Shown: positions 1 to 7,005 of the stretch, in pieces
Position numbering within the stretch: the first letter of the stretch is position 1
Layout: the number at the start of each line of letters is the position of its first letter
Assembly: GCF_039534165.1 (NCBI RefSeq)
Contig: NZ_BAAAUX010000023.1
Coordinates: 1 to 64,000, forward strand
Source: Saccharopolyspora_D taberi
GTDB lineage: Bacteria > Actinomycetota > Actinomycetes > Mycobacteriales > Pseudonocardiaceae
Reading direction: 5' to 3'
Length of the DNA: 64,000 nucleotides
The notes under the pieces: generated by a model
The model's database searches: none
What the model saw: the letters and a program-made list of their open reading frames with translations, nothing else
What the model was told of the DNA's origin: nothing
Program-made: the position numbers and the translations under genes

Positions 1-48
1 GGCGTCGACGTCGAAGGCCCCTACAAGCCCGACCACTACCGCTACTGA
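1..48 (+). CDS. C-terminal end of an unidentified protein (partial)
   Basis: The first 16 codons stay open in frame 1 and end with TGA at 46-48, giving the tail GVDVEGPYKPDHYRY. The start lies outside the window. The tail is too short to name. A good ribosome binding site (AGGAGG) follows about 50 bases later for the next gene on the same strand, so the two may share a transcript. That these are genuine terminal codons is inference from the open frame and the spacing. Confidence 0.45.
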   Translation, partial: GVDVEGPYKPDHYRY

Positions 49-115
49 ACAGCGGAACGCGCCGAACGCAGGCAAACCGAGTGATGCCACCCCGTCGACA
101 GGAGGCTGGGGCCCA

Positions 116-1019
116 ATGAACACGATCGCACTCGAAATGGTCCCGCCGGACCTCGACCACGGCGTGGACAGGGCGGTGGAGGAAGGCCGCAAGGTCGCCG
201 GGCTCGCCCGCTCCTCCGGGCTGGCCGGGCGGATCAGGCACGTGATGATCCCCGGCATCATCCAGGAGGACGGCGACCGCCCGGTCGACTTCCGGCCCAA
301 GATGGACGTCATCGACTTCTGGCGCACCATCCGGCCGGAACTCGACGGGATGCGCGGACTCTGCACGCAGGTCACCGCCTTCCACGACGAACAGCAACTC
401 GGTGAACGCCTGCGCAGCCTGCGCGAGGCCGACATCGACGGCATCGCCTTCGTCGGCGTGCCGCGCAACATGAGCGACGGTGAGGGGCCCGGCGTGGCCC
501 CCACCGACGCCCTCACCAAGTTCCAGGACGTCGTCCCGCACCGCGGGTCGATCCTGATCCCGACGCGGGAAGNNNNNNNNNNNNNNNNNNNNNNNNNNNN
601 NNNNNNNNNNNNNNNNNNNNNNNNNNNNNNNNNNNNACGGCATGACCCAGCTCCTGTTCTCCGACGCCATCGTCGGATTCCTCAAGGAATTCGCCCGCAC
701 CACCCCGCACCGCCCGGACGTCCTGCTGTCCTTCGGCTTCATCCCGGGAGTCGAGCGCAGCAAGAAGCTCATCCAGTGGCTGATCCAGGACCCCGGCAAC
801 CCGGCCGTCGCCGCCGAGCAGGAATTCGTCGCCCGCACGGCGGAACTCGGCTTCCAGCAACGGAAACAGGCCGTCGTGGACCTCTACAAGCGGGTCATCG
901 ACGGAGTCCACGACCTCGGCTTCCCGCTGAGCGTCCACCTCGAAGCCCCCTACGGCTACAACGAACCCGCCTTCGAGACCTTCGCCGCGCTGCTGGAGCA
1001 CTGGGAGCCGCAGCCCTGA
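116..1019 (+). CDS. Methylenetetrahydrofolate reductase-like protein (actinobacterial type), interrupted by Ns
   Basis: The protein begins MNTIALEMVPPDLDHG and continues with PKMDVIDFW, GLCTQVT and GIAFVGVPR. After the gap it resumes with MTQLLFSDAIVGFLKEFAR and ends in LSVHLEAPYGYNEPAFETF. This pattern resembles the mycobacterial Rv2172c family, reported as an unusual flavin-independent methylenetetrahydrofolate reductase of one-carbon metabolism; the match is from memory. AGGAGG about 10 bases before the ATG supports the start. The N run at 573-636 splits the frame: the left part reads in the frame of 116 and the right part in the frame of 642, so as written the gene looks frameshifted. The true number of missing bases must be a multiple of three for one intact gene of roughly 300 residues. 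A hairpin follows the stop codon. Confidence 0.72.
573..636. other. Assembly gap of 64 Ns
   Basis: All 64 positions are N. The gap lies inside the methylenetetrahydrofolate reductase-like gene, between the conserved segments ending IPTRE and starting YGMTQLL. Because 64 is not a multiple of three, the gap length is an estimate rather than a measured distance. Confidence 0.98.
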
Positions 1020-1043
1020 CCCCCGCAACCCGTTCGACCACGC

Positions 1044-1084
1044 GGGCGCCTGCCGGAGCTGAACGCCAGCACCGGCGGGCGCCC
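1044..1084 (+). terminator. Hairpin after the reductase gene
   Basis: GGGCGCCTGCCGG (1044-1056) can pair with CCGGCGGGCGCCC (1072-1084), thirteen pairs with one G-U, around a 15-base loop. It starts 25 bases after the stop codon. There is no T tract, so it would act as an actinobacterial non-canonical terminator or an mRNA-end stabiliser. Confidence 0.5.
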
Positions 1085-1145
1085 GTCCGCAGCAGGGGTT
1101 TCCGCCTCCCAGCGCGATTTCCTGCGACCGATCTCACCCAGCCGG

Positions 1146-1194
1146 TTGCAACCGGAGCGGATTCCGCTTAGGCTTCCCAGTGGGAAGTTCCCAC
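1146..1194 (+). promoter_or_regulatory. wrbA promoter with operator palindrome
   Basis: TTGCAA (1146-1151) and TAGGCT (1169-1174) are separated by 17 bases and form a good housekeeping-type promoter. The expected transcription start, about 1181, falls inside GTGGGAA-G-TTCCCAC (1180-1194), a perfect 7+7 inverted repeat. A palindrome over the start site suggests a repressor operator, plausibly of a redox- or quinone-sensing regulator. That regulator is not identifiable here. Confidence 0.6.
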
Positions 1195-1213
1195 GTGAGG
1201 TGGAGGTAGCGTT

Positions 1214-1849
1214 ATGACCACGGGACCGCGCGTTGCCGTGATTTACTACAGCAGCACGGGCACGATCTACGGTCTCGCGCAGGCCGCGCTGGAAGGCGCG
1301 CGCGAAGCCGGAGCCGACGTCCGCCTGCGGCGCGTCGCCGAGCTCGCCCCCCGCGAGGTGGTGGAAAGCACCCCCGAGTGGCTGGCGCACGCGAACGCGA
1401 CCCAGCACGTCGAAGAGGCCACTCTGGACGACCTGACCTGGGCCGACGCGATCGTGTTCGGCACGCCGACCCGGTACGGCAACATGGCCGCCCAGATGAA
1501 GCAGTTCATCGACACCACCGGTGGCCTGTGGGCGGAGAACCTGCTGGCGGACAAGGTGGTCAGCGGCCTCACCAGCGCCGGTTCGGTGCACGGCGGCCAG
1601 GAGACCACCCTGACCAGCATGTACCACGTGTTCATGCACTGGGGCGCGGTCATCGTGCCGCCCGGTTACACCGACCCGTGCATCGAGGAGGCCGGTGGCA
1701 ACCCCTACGGCGTCAGCTCCAACGACGGCGAGGGTGCTGGCCCGGCCGCGGCCTCGATCGTCGCGGCGCGGTACCTGGGCCGCCGCGTCACCGAGAAGGC
1801 CGCGCTGCTCAGCAGGCCCGCGGTGGCCGCTGAACCGGCGTCGGTCTAG
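1214..1849 (+). CDS. wrbA: NAD(P)H:quinone oxidoreductase, WrbA-type flavodoxin
   Basis: This 211-residue flavodoxin-fold protein matches the WrbA family (type IV NAD(P)H:quinone oxidoreductases), which reduce quinones by two electrons using FMN and so avoid semiquinone radicals. The FMN phosphate loop SSTGTIYGLA lies near residues 13-22, and the family block PTRYGNMAAQMKQFIDTTGGLW lies near 88-109. The GG of HGGQETTL, seen near 130, is also typical. GGAGG 7 bases before the ATG supports the start. The gene has its own promoter and operator and appears monocistronic. A long perfect inverted repeat overlaps its last codons. The cytosolic detoxification role is inferred from the family. Confidence 0.88.
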   Translation: MTTGPRVAVIYYSSTGTIYGLAQAALEGAREAGADVRLRRVAELAPREVVESTPEWLAHANATQHVEEATLDDLTWADAIVFGTPTRYGNMAAQMKQFIDTTGGLWAENLLADKVVSGLTSAGSVHGGQETTLTSMYHVFMHWGAVIVPPGYTDPCIEEAGGNPYGVSSNDGEGAGPAAASIVAARYLGRRVTEKAALLSRPAVAAEPASV

Positions 1850-1883
1850 ATCCAGCGTTGAGAACCGACGCCGGTTCAGCGGC
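1826..1883. repeat. 20-bp perfect inverted repeat at the wrbA 3' end
   Basis: Positions 1826-1845 and 1864-1883 are exact reverse complements over 20 bases, separated by an 18-base loop that contains the wrbA stop codon. A third, direct copy of the core GAACCGGCGTCGG follows at 1884-1896. The structure lies between the convergent wrbA and FAD-oxidase genes and could terminate transcription from both sides. No T tract is present. Confidence 0.75.
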
Positions 1884-2014
1884 GAACCGGCGTCGGGGAC
1901 GTGGTCTTCGCACCAAAGTGGTCGGTCTGCCGGTCACTCCGTTGTGACCAGCAGACCGAGCGGATTTCCCCTGGGGGTGCGGACGAGCCGGCTGGGCCGG
2001 TCCCGTGGACTGGC

Positions 2015-3436
2015 TCAGTCGGCCCGACCGTCCGGCGCGATGTTGTGGTTGACCCGGAACACGTTGTCCGGGTCGTGCTCGTTCTTGACCCGCACCAGGC
2101 GCTCGTAGGAAGCGGGCTCGTAGGCGCCGCGCACCTGGTCGGCCTCGCCCTCCTCCGCGGTGAGGAAGCTGACGAACGGCCCACCGACCCGCCACGGCGC
2201 CAGCACGTCCAGCACCTTCTGCTGCGCGGCCCGGACCGTACCGACCTGGTCGCCCTCGCCCGGCGCGGCGACGAACAGCGTGTAGCCGGGCCTGCGGTAC
2301 GGAACCGCGTTGGGCTGCTCCGGCTCGACCGCCAGCGCACCGGCGATCCGGCGGATTTCCACCACGGTGACCGGGAAATCGGCGTCCGGACCGGCGACCT
2401 CCAGCAACGCGCCGATCGCGGCGTCGTCGAAGCTGCCGAGCCGCCCGGAGCGCTCGTAGAACGGGCCCGGCTCCATCGGGTCGAGGTTGACGCTGCCGAT
2501 CTCGGTGTAGGGCATGTTCGTCACGGTGTCCATCAGCGGCTCGGCCACCTGGCGCAGCGGGCGGACCAGCCGCTCGCCCTCCTCGGCCGAACCCCGGTAG
2601 GTCACCCGCACGTGCCCGACCAGCTTGCCGCGGATCGGCTCCGGCACCACGTCGAGGTCCGGGAACCGGACCACGGCGATCGCGGTCTGCATGTTCGCGG
2701 GCACGTCCTCCGCCCAGTCCCGCCAGGTGCGCAGCAGCTCGGGCAGCGACTCGCCGGGCATGAACAGCCCGCCACCGTACACAGTGGACAGCGGGAACAG
2801 GTCGACCTCGACCGAGGTCACCACGCCGAAGTTGCCCTTGCCGCCGCGCAGCGCCCAGAACAGCTCCGGATCGCTCTGCGCGGTGACCTCGCGCAGGCGG
2901 CCGTCGGCGGTGACGACGTCCAGGCTGCGGACGTGGTCGGCGGCGTAGCCGAACGAGCTGCCGAGCGGACCGATGCCGCCGCCCAGGACGTAGCCCATCA
3001 CGCCGACCGTCGGCGACGAGCCGTTCAGCGGGGCCAGCCCGTAGGTCGCGGCGTCCTGGACGACCTTGCCCCACAGCACACCGGCCTCGATCCGCGCGGT
3101 GCGCGCGTCGGGGTCGATGCGCACGCCGCCCATCGCCCTGGTGCTGATCAGCAGCGCGTCGTTCCCCGGGAGGACCACGCCGTGACCGGTGCCCTGCACC
3201 GCGACCGGGAGGCCGTGCTCACCGGCGAAGCGCACCGTGCGCACCACGTCCGCCGCACTGCCCACCGCGATCGCGGCCTCGGGCCGGAGGTCGACGGTGC
3301 GGTTGAACCCGAGGCGCTCCGCGTCGTAGGCGTCGTCGGAGGGCAGCAGAACCGAGCCGTGGAGCGCGGGTTCGAGATCCTGCCGGAGTGCGTCGACGAC
3401 CTTCGCTCGCTGTGCCTCGGTAGGGATGGCTGCCAT
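2015..3436 (-). CDS. FAD-linked oxidoreductase of the berberine-bridge-enzyme type
   Basis: The 473-residue protein has the PCMH/VAO-type FAD-binding domain (about residues 30-210) and ends with a BBE domain containing YERLVRVKNEHDPDNVFRVNHNI. The histidine in GTGHG (near residue 83) is the expected 8-alpha attachment site for FAD. The cysteine that carries the second covalent bond in bicovalent members is replaced by serine in the NGSSPTVGV segment, so a mono-covalent flavin is expected. Such enzymes oxidise alcohols, sugars or amines with O2. It is the last gene of a leftward cluster after a flavin reductase and a StyA-like monooxygenase, which suggests a further oxidation of the same compound. 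GGGAG lies about 11 bases before the ATG. The substrate is unknown. Confidence 0.85.
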   Translation of the reverse strand: MAAIPTEAQRAKVVDALRQDLEPALHGSVLLPSDDAYDAERLGFNRTVDLRPEAAIAVGSAADVVRTVRFAGEHGLPVAVQGTGHGVVLPGNDALLISTRAMGGVRIDPDARTARIEAGVLWGKVVQDAATYGLAPLNGSSPTVGVMGYVLGGGIGPLGSSFGYAADHVRSLDVVTADGRLREVTAQSDPELFWALRGGKGNFGVVTSVEVDLFPLSTVYGGGLFMPGESLPELLRTWRDWAEDVPANMQTAIAVVRFPDLDVVPEPIRGKLVGHVRVTYRGSAEEGERLVRPLRQVAEPLMDTVTNMPYTEIGSVNLDPMEPGPFYERSGRLGSFDDAAIGALLEVAGPDADFPVTVVEIRRIAGALAVEPEQPNAVPYRRPGYTLFVAAPGEGDQVGTVRAAQQKVLDVLAPWRVGGPFVSFLTAEEGEADQVRGAYEPASYERLVRVKNEHDPDNVFRVNHNIAPDGRAD

Positions 3437-3504
3437 GGAAAAGGTTCTCCCTTCTGGCCCGCGGATGTGCGGGCGTCAGACCAAGAATCTCGGATTTTCG
3501 CCGG

Positions 3505-4014
3505 TCAGTGCGAGAACATGTCCTCGTCCGGCGAGATGTGAAGTGCGCGGTACGAGCCGGTGAAGAACACCAGCGGTTCCCCCTCCCGGTGCGCCAGATG
3601 GCGCACGTGGCCGACGAACAGCGTGTGATCACCGGCGTCGTGAGCGTCCCACACGTCGCACGCGACGTGTGCGAGCGCCCCGCTCAACAGCGGAACTCCG
3701 TGCTGCCACACGAATTCCGGTTGCAGGTTCGGCTGCGGCCTGCCCGCGAAGTGCCGCGAGTGCGACTCCTGGTCGTCGGCCAGCATGCTGATCCCGTACC
3801 GCCCGGACTGGGGAAGAACTTCCGCCATCCGCGTGGTTTTCGCCAGCGACACCAGGATCAGCGGCGGGTCCAGGGAGACCGAGAGGAATCCGTTGGCGGT
3901 CATCCCGTGCACCTCGCCGTCGGCTCCCGGCGCGGTCACCACCGTGACCCCGCTGGGAAAGCGCCCCATGACGTTGCGGAAAGCACGGCTGTCGACTGCG
4001 AATTCTGTTGACAT
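3505..4014 (-). CDS. Flavin reductase of a two-component monooxygenase
   Basis: This 169-residue protein belongs to the flavin reductase-like (HpaC/StyB) split-barrel family. The motifs FRNVMGRFPSGVTVVTA, GMTANGFLSVSLDPPLILVSL, the HFAGR segment and GDHTLFVGHV are typical. These proteins reduce FAD or FMN with NAD(P)H and hand the free reduced flavin to a separate oxygenase. The neighbouring StyA-like gene is the obvious partner. TGGAGG lies 5 bases before the ATG. The gene lies 250 bases downstream of the monooxygenase and 68 bases upstream of the FAD oxidase, all on the minus strand, consistent with one operon or with an extra internal promoter. Confidence 0.87.
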   Translation of the reverse strand: MSTEFAVDSRAFRNVMGRFPSGVTVVTAPGADGEVHGMTANGFLSVSLDPPLILVSLAKTTRMAEVLPQSGRYGISMLADDQESHSRHFAGRPQPNLQPEFVWQHGVPLLSGALAHVACDVWDAHDAGDHTLFVGHVRHLAHREGEPLVFFTGSYRALHISPDEDMFSH

Positions 4015-4157
4015 GTTCGCCTCCAGCGCGAAGATCGGTCAACGGGCCGTGCCCGGCACGGCCGTGGCGGCGCGGACCTCCGCCCGCGCCGCCCGCGGTT
4101 TCTGGGACGTCCTCCCCGACGTGACCCGCTCACCGGCACGCGAGTCGCCTGCGCGGC

Positions 4158-4203
4158 CCGGAGTTCCCGGGTGTCCCGCCGGAGGGACACCCGGAAGCTC
4201 CGG
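4158..4203 (-). terminator. Long GC-rich hairpin between styA-like and flavin reductase genes
   Basis: The segments 4158-4177 and 4184-4203 form a stem of eleven continuous pairs (GGGTGTCCC core) extended by a bulged outer stem. On the minus strand it lies 60 bases past the monooxygenase stop codon and 144 bases before the flavin reductase start. It may limit read-through so that oxygenase and reductase are made in different amounts. No T tract is seen. Confidence 0.5.
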
Positions 4204-4263
4204 AACACACCTGAGAGCCCGTCTTCCCCGACCGGTGCGGCGGCCGAGCCTTCTGAAACGTTT

Positions 4264-5481
4264 CTAGTCGTGTGCGGCCAGGAAGGCGTCGGTGCGCTCC
4301 GGGGTGGACAGCACGTCCCAGAGCCGCTCCGGCTGGTTGAAGAAGTCGATGAACTCGTCGGCCAGCGCCTGGTCGGTGGCCATCCGCTGGAACAGCCGGA
4401 TCTGGTGCGCCGGAGGTTCGCGGCGCAGCATGAAGTTGCCCCACTGGACCGTCGACAGCACCCGGTGCGCCCGCTTCCTGGCCACCTTGACGCAGAACCG
4501 CTCGTCGAAGCCGAGGTCCTCCACGATCGACTCGCCGATCACGAAGGCGGAGTACGAGGCGAGGTTGGCGCCCTGGCCGATCATCGGGTCGACGGTGGTG
4601 TGCGCGTCGCCCACCGACAGCGCGTAGCGGCCGTTGGGCAGCCGGACGTAGTCCTCCCGCACCCCCGGCACCAGCGCGCCCTGCACGATGTCCTCCGGGC
4701 GGGTCAGCGAGAACTCGCTCGGGTTCACCCGCGCGAACACCGTCGGGTGGTACTTCTCCAGCTTGCTGAGAACGGCCTTCTCGAACGCGGCCGGGTCGTC
4801 CTCGTAGCGCAGGTGCGCCAGCTCCTCCATGTCGCCGCCCGGCTTGATCTCGAACAGCAGGGTGGTGACCGGGCCGTCGAAGGAGTGCATCGGCAGCTCC
4901 AGCAGCTCGCCCTCCGGCGACACGCTCATCGTCATGCCGGTCGGGTCGGGGCGGGCGACGCCGTGGTAGAGCCCGGCCGACAGCTTGCGCTGCGGCACGT
5001 CGAACGGCGACGCGTCGGTGCGGCGGCCGAACATGTTGGACAGCCCGGCCTTGCCGGTGCCCACCACCACGAGGTCGTGCTGCTCGGACAGCGACACGAT
5101 GGTCGCGGGCTGCACCTGCCGGGTCTCGAAGTTCCCGCCGCGGGCGACGAAGTCCTCGACGAGCCGGGGCAGGTAGATCCGGTAGTCCAGGGCGCGCGCG
5201 GGACCCGAGGCGTGCGGGGTGAACCGCAGCGGCGGGTCGCCCGCGATGTGGTGGTGGTGCGCGGTGTAGCCGTACTCGTCCAGGTCCCAGTGGCTGATGC
5301 CCAGTTCCTGCTCGCGCCGGATGGTCGTGTTCTGGTGCGCCACCGTGTTCGGCAACCTGCCGGTACCGAGCTGTTCGACGGTCTTGTCGCTGTAGATCGT
5401 GACCGGGACGTCGTGCTTGCGCAGGTAGAGGCCCAGGTGGAGGCCGGCCACCCCGCCTCCGACGATGCCGATGTTTGTCAC
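4264..5481 (-). CDS. Styrene/indole monooxygenase-type flavin monooxygenase (StyA-like)
   Basis: At 405 residues the protein has the length and layout of StyA-type group E flavin monooxygenases. The Rossmann FAD motif GIVGGGVAGLHLGLYL starts at residue 4, and GRLPNTVAHQ, YRIYLPRLVEDF, SVGDAHTTVDPMIGQGAN and a C-terminal helical region follow. Such oxygenases epoxidise styrene or indole with reduced FAD supplied by a separate reductase, which is encoded next door. The start is a GTG with GGGAG 6 bases upstream. A strong promoter and TetR-sized palindrome lie upstream, facing a divergent TetR gene. Whether the substrate is styrene, indole or a secondary-metabolite alkene cannot be read from sequence. 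Confidence 0.84.
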   Translation of the reverse strand: MTNIGIVGGGVAGLHLGLYLRKHDVPVTIYSDKTVEQLGTGRLPNTVAHQNTTIRREQELGISHWDLDEYGYTAHHHHIAGDPPLRFTPHASGPARALDYRIYLPRLVEDFVARGGNFETRQVQPATIVSLSEQHDLVVVGTGKAGLSNMFGRRTDASPFDVPQRKLSAGLYHGVARPDPTGMTMSVSPEGELLELPMHSFDGPVTTLLFEIKPGGDMEELAHLRYEDDPAAFEKAVLSKLEKYHPTVFARVNPSEFSLTRPEDIVQGALVPGVREDYVRLPNGRYALSVGDAHTTVDPMIGQGANLASYSAFVIGESIVEDLGFDERFCVKVARKRAHRVLSTVQWGNFMLRREPPAHQIRLFQRMATDQALADEFIDFFNQPERLWDVLSTPERTDAFLAAHD

Positions 5482-5586
5482 GGGTGCTCCCTTCGAGGGG
5501 CAGGCGTGCCGTGCGCCCGCGGTCGCGGGCTGGACCGGCGCACCTGCGCAGCTCCGGAGATGGATGTCGACATGCCTTCCGAGCCT

Positions 5587-5643
5587 AACCGGAAGACATT
5601 CCGTTTACGATCCCATAGTATGCCTGGGTAGACGCCCTGACAA
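5587..5643 (-). promoter_or_regulatory. styA promoter and TetR-type operator
   Basis: On the minus strand TTGTCA (forward 5638-5643) and TACTAT (forward 5615-5620) are spaced by 17 bases, the best promoter in this region. Just downstream, at 5587-5606, AACCGGAA-gaca-TTCCGTTT is a 20-base inverted repeat with one mismatched pair, the size of a TetR operator. It would cover the transcription start of the StyA-like gene. The divergent TetR gene at 5727 is the natural candidate regulator. Confidence 0.6.
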
Positions 5644-5726
5644 CCACCGGCAGCGACCAACCGGTGACGTGGGGAAATCGCCCGAGCCGGTGGCCGGACC
5701 GCACCGGACCGAGGAGAGGAGCAGCG

Positions 5727-6362
5727 ATGGCAGCCGATCGGTCAGCCATGAACGGTCGCGGACTCGGCCTGACCGTGGCGGGGCAGCCGCAGCCGGAACG
5801 CGCCGACGCAGCCCGCAACCGCAAGCGGATCATCGACGCCGCCCAGCGGATCGTGCGCAGCGGCGGCGTGGAGGCGCTGTACATGGAGGAGGTCGCCCAG
5901 GCCGCCGGGGTCGGGGTCGGGACGGTCTACCGCCGGTTCGGCGACCGGGCCGGGCTGGCCTACGCGCTGCTCGACGAGCGGGAGGTCGAGCTGCAGCAGG
6001 CGTTCCTGGCCGGGCCGCCGCCGCTGGGATTCGGCGCCCCGCCCGTGGAGCGGATCAAGGCCTTCCTGCACGCGCTGCTGGACCGGCTGCAGGAGCAGTC
6101 GGCGCTGCTGCTGGTCGCCGAGACCAACAGCCCGCACGCCCGCTACGTCAGCGGGGCCTACCGGGTGCACCACGCGCACCTGGCCGGCCTGGTGGAACAG
6201 GTCCGCCCGGGCAGCGACGCCCGCTACCTGGCCGACGCCCTGCTCGCGCCGATCGGCGCCTGCCTGGTCACGTACCAGCAGGACGTCACCGGCATGTCGC
6301 TGGACCGGATCAAGTCCGGCCTGGACGACCTGGTGGACGCGATCAGCAAGCCCGAGAACTGA
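5727..6362 (+). CDS. TetR-family transcriptional regulator
   Basis: The 211-residue protein carries a TetR helix-turn-helix near residues 30-75 (IIDAAQRIVRSGGVEALYMEEVAQAAG, then VGTVYRRFGDRAGL) and a variable ligand-binding domain behind it. GAGGAGAGGAG directly before the ATG fixes the start; an upstream in-frame GTG at 5664 has no such site. The gene is divergent from the StyA-like monooxygenase, with about 245 bases between the two starts and a 20-base inverted repeat in that space. Repression of the oxygenase cluster, released by a substrate-like ligand, is the usual arrangement and is inferred here. Confidence 0.85.
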   Translation: MAADRSAMNGRGLGLTVAGQPQPERADAARNRKRIIDAAQRIVRSGGVEALYMEEVAQAAGVGVGTVYRRFGDRAGLAYALLDEREVELQQAFLAGPPPLGFGAPPVERIKAFLHALLDRLQEQSALLLVAETNSPHARYVSGAYRVHHAHLAGLVEQVRPGSDARYLADALLAPIGACLVTYQQDVTGMSLDRIKSGLDDLVDAISKPEN

Positions 6363-6596
6363 CACCCCGGGTCGCGGTGCCAACGCACCACACTGCACCG
6401 CGGCCCGCGTGTCACCGCGGCGAAGTACCCGCAGACCGCCTCGACCATCGACGCGCCGGATTCGCCGCTCTCCGCCGCACCCCAGCGGATGGCCAACGCC
6501 ATGCCCTCCACCAAGCCCAGATCGGGAAAGACCCTCGCGATAGCGACCAATAGCCCACTACGTCGCCCAAAACAAAACGACAAACCCAACCCCGGG
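6363..6596. other. Gene-poor spacer between TetR and the tRNA-linked repeat
   Basis: No convincing gene is seen. From about 6500 onward the base composition drops and A-rich runs appear (for example AAAACAAAACGACAAACCC near 6570), unlike the flanking genes. A 136-codon minus-strand frame crosses the area, but it has no ribosome binding site or recognisable motif. Confidence 0.5.
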
Positions 6597-6720
6597 AAGC
6601 TGGCCCAAGAGCCAACCCCGAAAAGCTGGTCCAAGAGCAGGCCGAGAACACTCCCAAAGCAAGGAGCACTCGACTCCCAACCACCGCACCGTAGGGGGTT
6701 TGGGGGAGTCGCTCCCCCAA
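6597..6720 (-). repeat. tRNA-linked structured repeat, copy A
   Basis: Copy A contains AAGCTGGYCCAAGAGC twice (6597-6612 and 6623-6638), then the shared stretch CAACCACCGCACCGT near 6679-6692. It ends in the hairpin TTGGGGGAG-TCG-CTCCCCCAA (6700-6720). A related element lies at 27802-27895, again 3' of a tRNA gene and on the same strand. In copy B the hairpin stem is rewritten to TGCGGGGC/GCCCCGCA but keeps the TCG loop. This looks like a mobile or conserved RNA element rather than coding DNA. Confidence 0.6.
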
Positions 6721-6748
6721 CAAAATGACGAAGCCGATAAAAGCGAAA

Positions 6749-6768
6749 CGCCCTGCGTGAGCAGGGCG
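6749..6768 (-). terminator. Intrinsic terminator of tRNA-Ala
   Basis: CGCCCTGC-gtga-GCAGGGCG forms an 8-bp stem. On the minus strand it is followed by a T-rich stretch (TTTCGCTTTT), 15 bases beyond the tRNA 3' end. Confidence 0.8.
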
Positions 6769-6782
6769 TCCCAATCGCGAAG

Positions 6783-6855
6783 TGGAGCTGACGGGATTCG
6801 AACCCGTGACCCCTTGACTGCCAGTCAAGTGCGCTACCAACTGCGCCACAGCCCC
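6783..6855 (-). tRNA. tRNA-Ala (anticodon GGC)
   Basis: The minus strand folds as a 73-base tRNA. The acceptor stem GGGGCTG/CAGCTCC contains the G3:U70 pair that defines alanine tRNAs. The anticodon stem CTTGA/TCAAG holds the loop CTGGCAG with anticodon GGC, and the T loop is GGTTCGAATCC. The discriminator base is A. CCA is not encoded and must be added by the processing enzyme. A terminator and the structured repeat follow. Confidence 0.96.
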
Positions 6856-7005
6856 TTGTTCAGTTCTCGCCCGAGGCTCCCGGGGTTTTTCTGTCCCGTT
6901 CATCTCGTGCCTGCATACCGTACAACAGCCTCCGGAGGCCCTTCGCAGGGGGGTACCCCTGTTGGATCTACCCAGCGTGCAGCCCGCTCTGCTACACCGT
7001 GGGTC

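Noticed and set aside
6224..6634. 136-codon minus-strand frame downstream of tRNA-Ala
   Set aside because: It overlaps the TetR gene and repeat copy A, has no ribosome binding site and matches nothing recognisable.
6700..7005. Upstream extension of the phenylacetate-CoA ligase to 6700
   Set aside because: The extension would translate through the tRNA-Ala gene and repeat hairpin; the GTG at 7006 is where family similarity begins.
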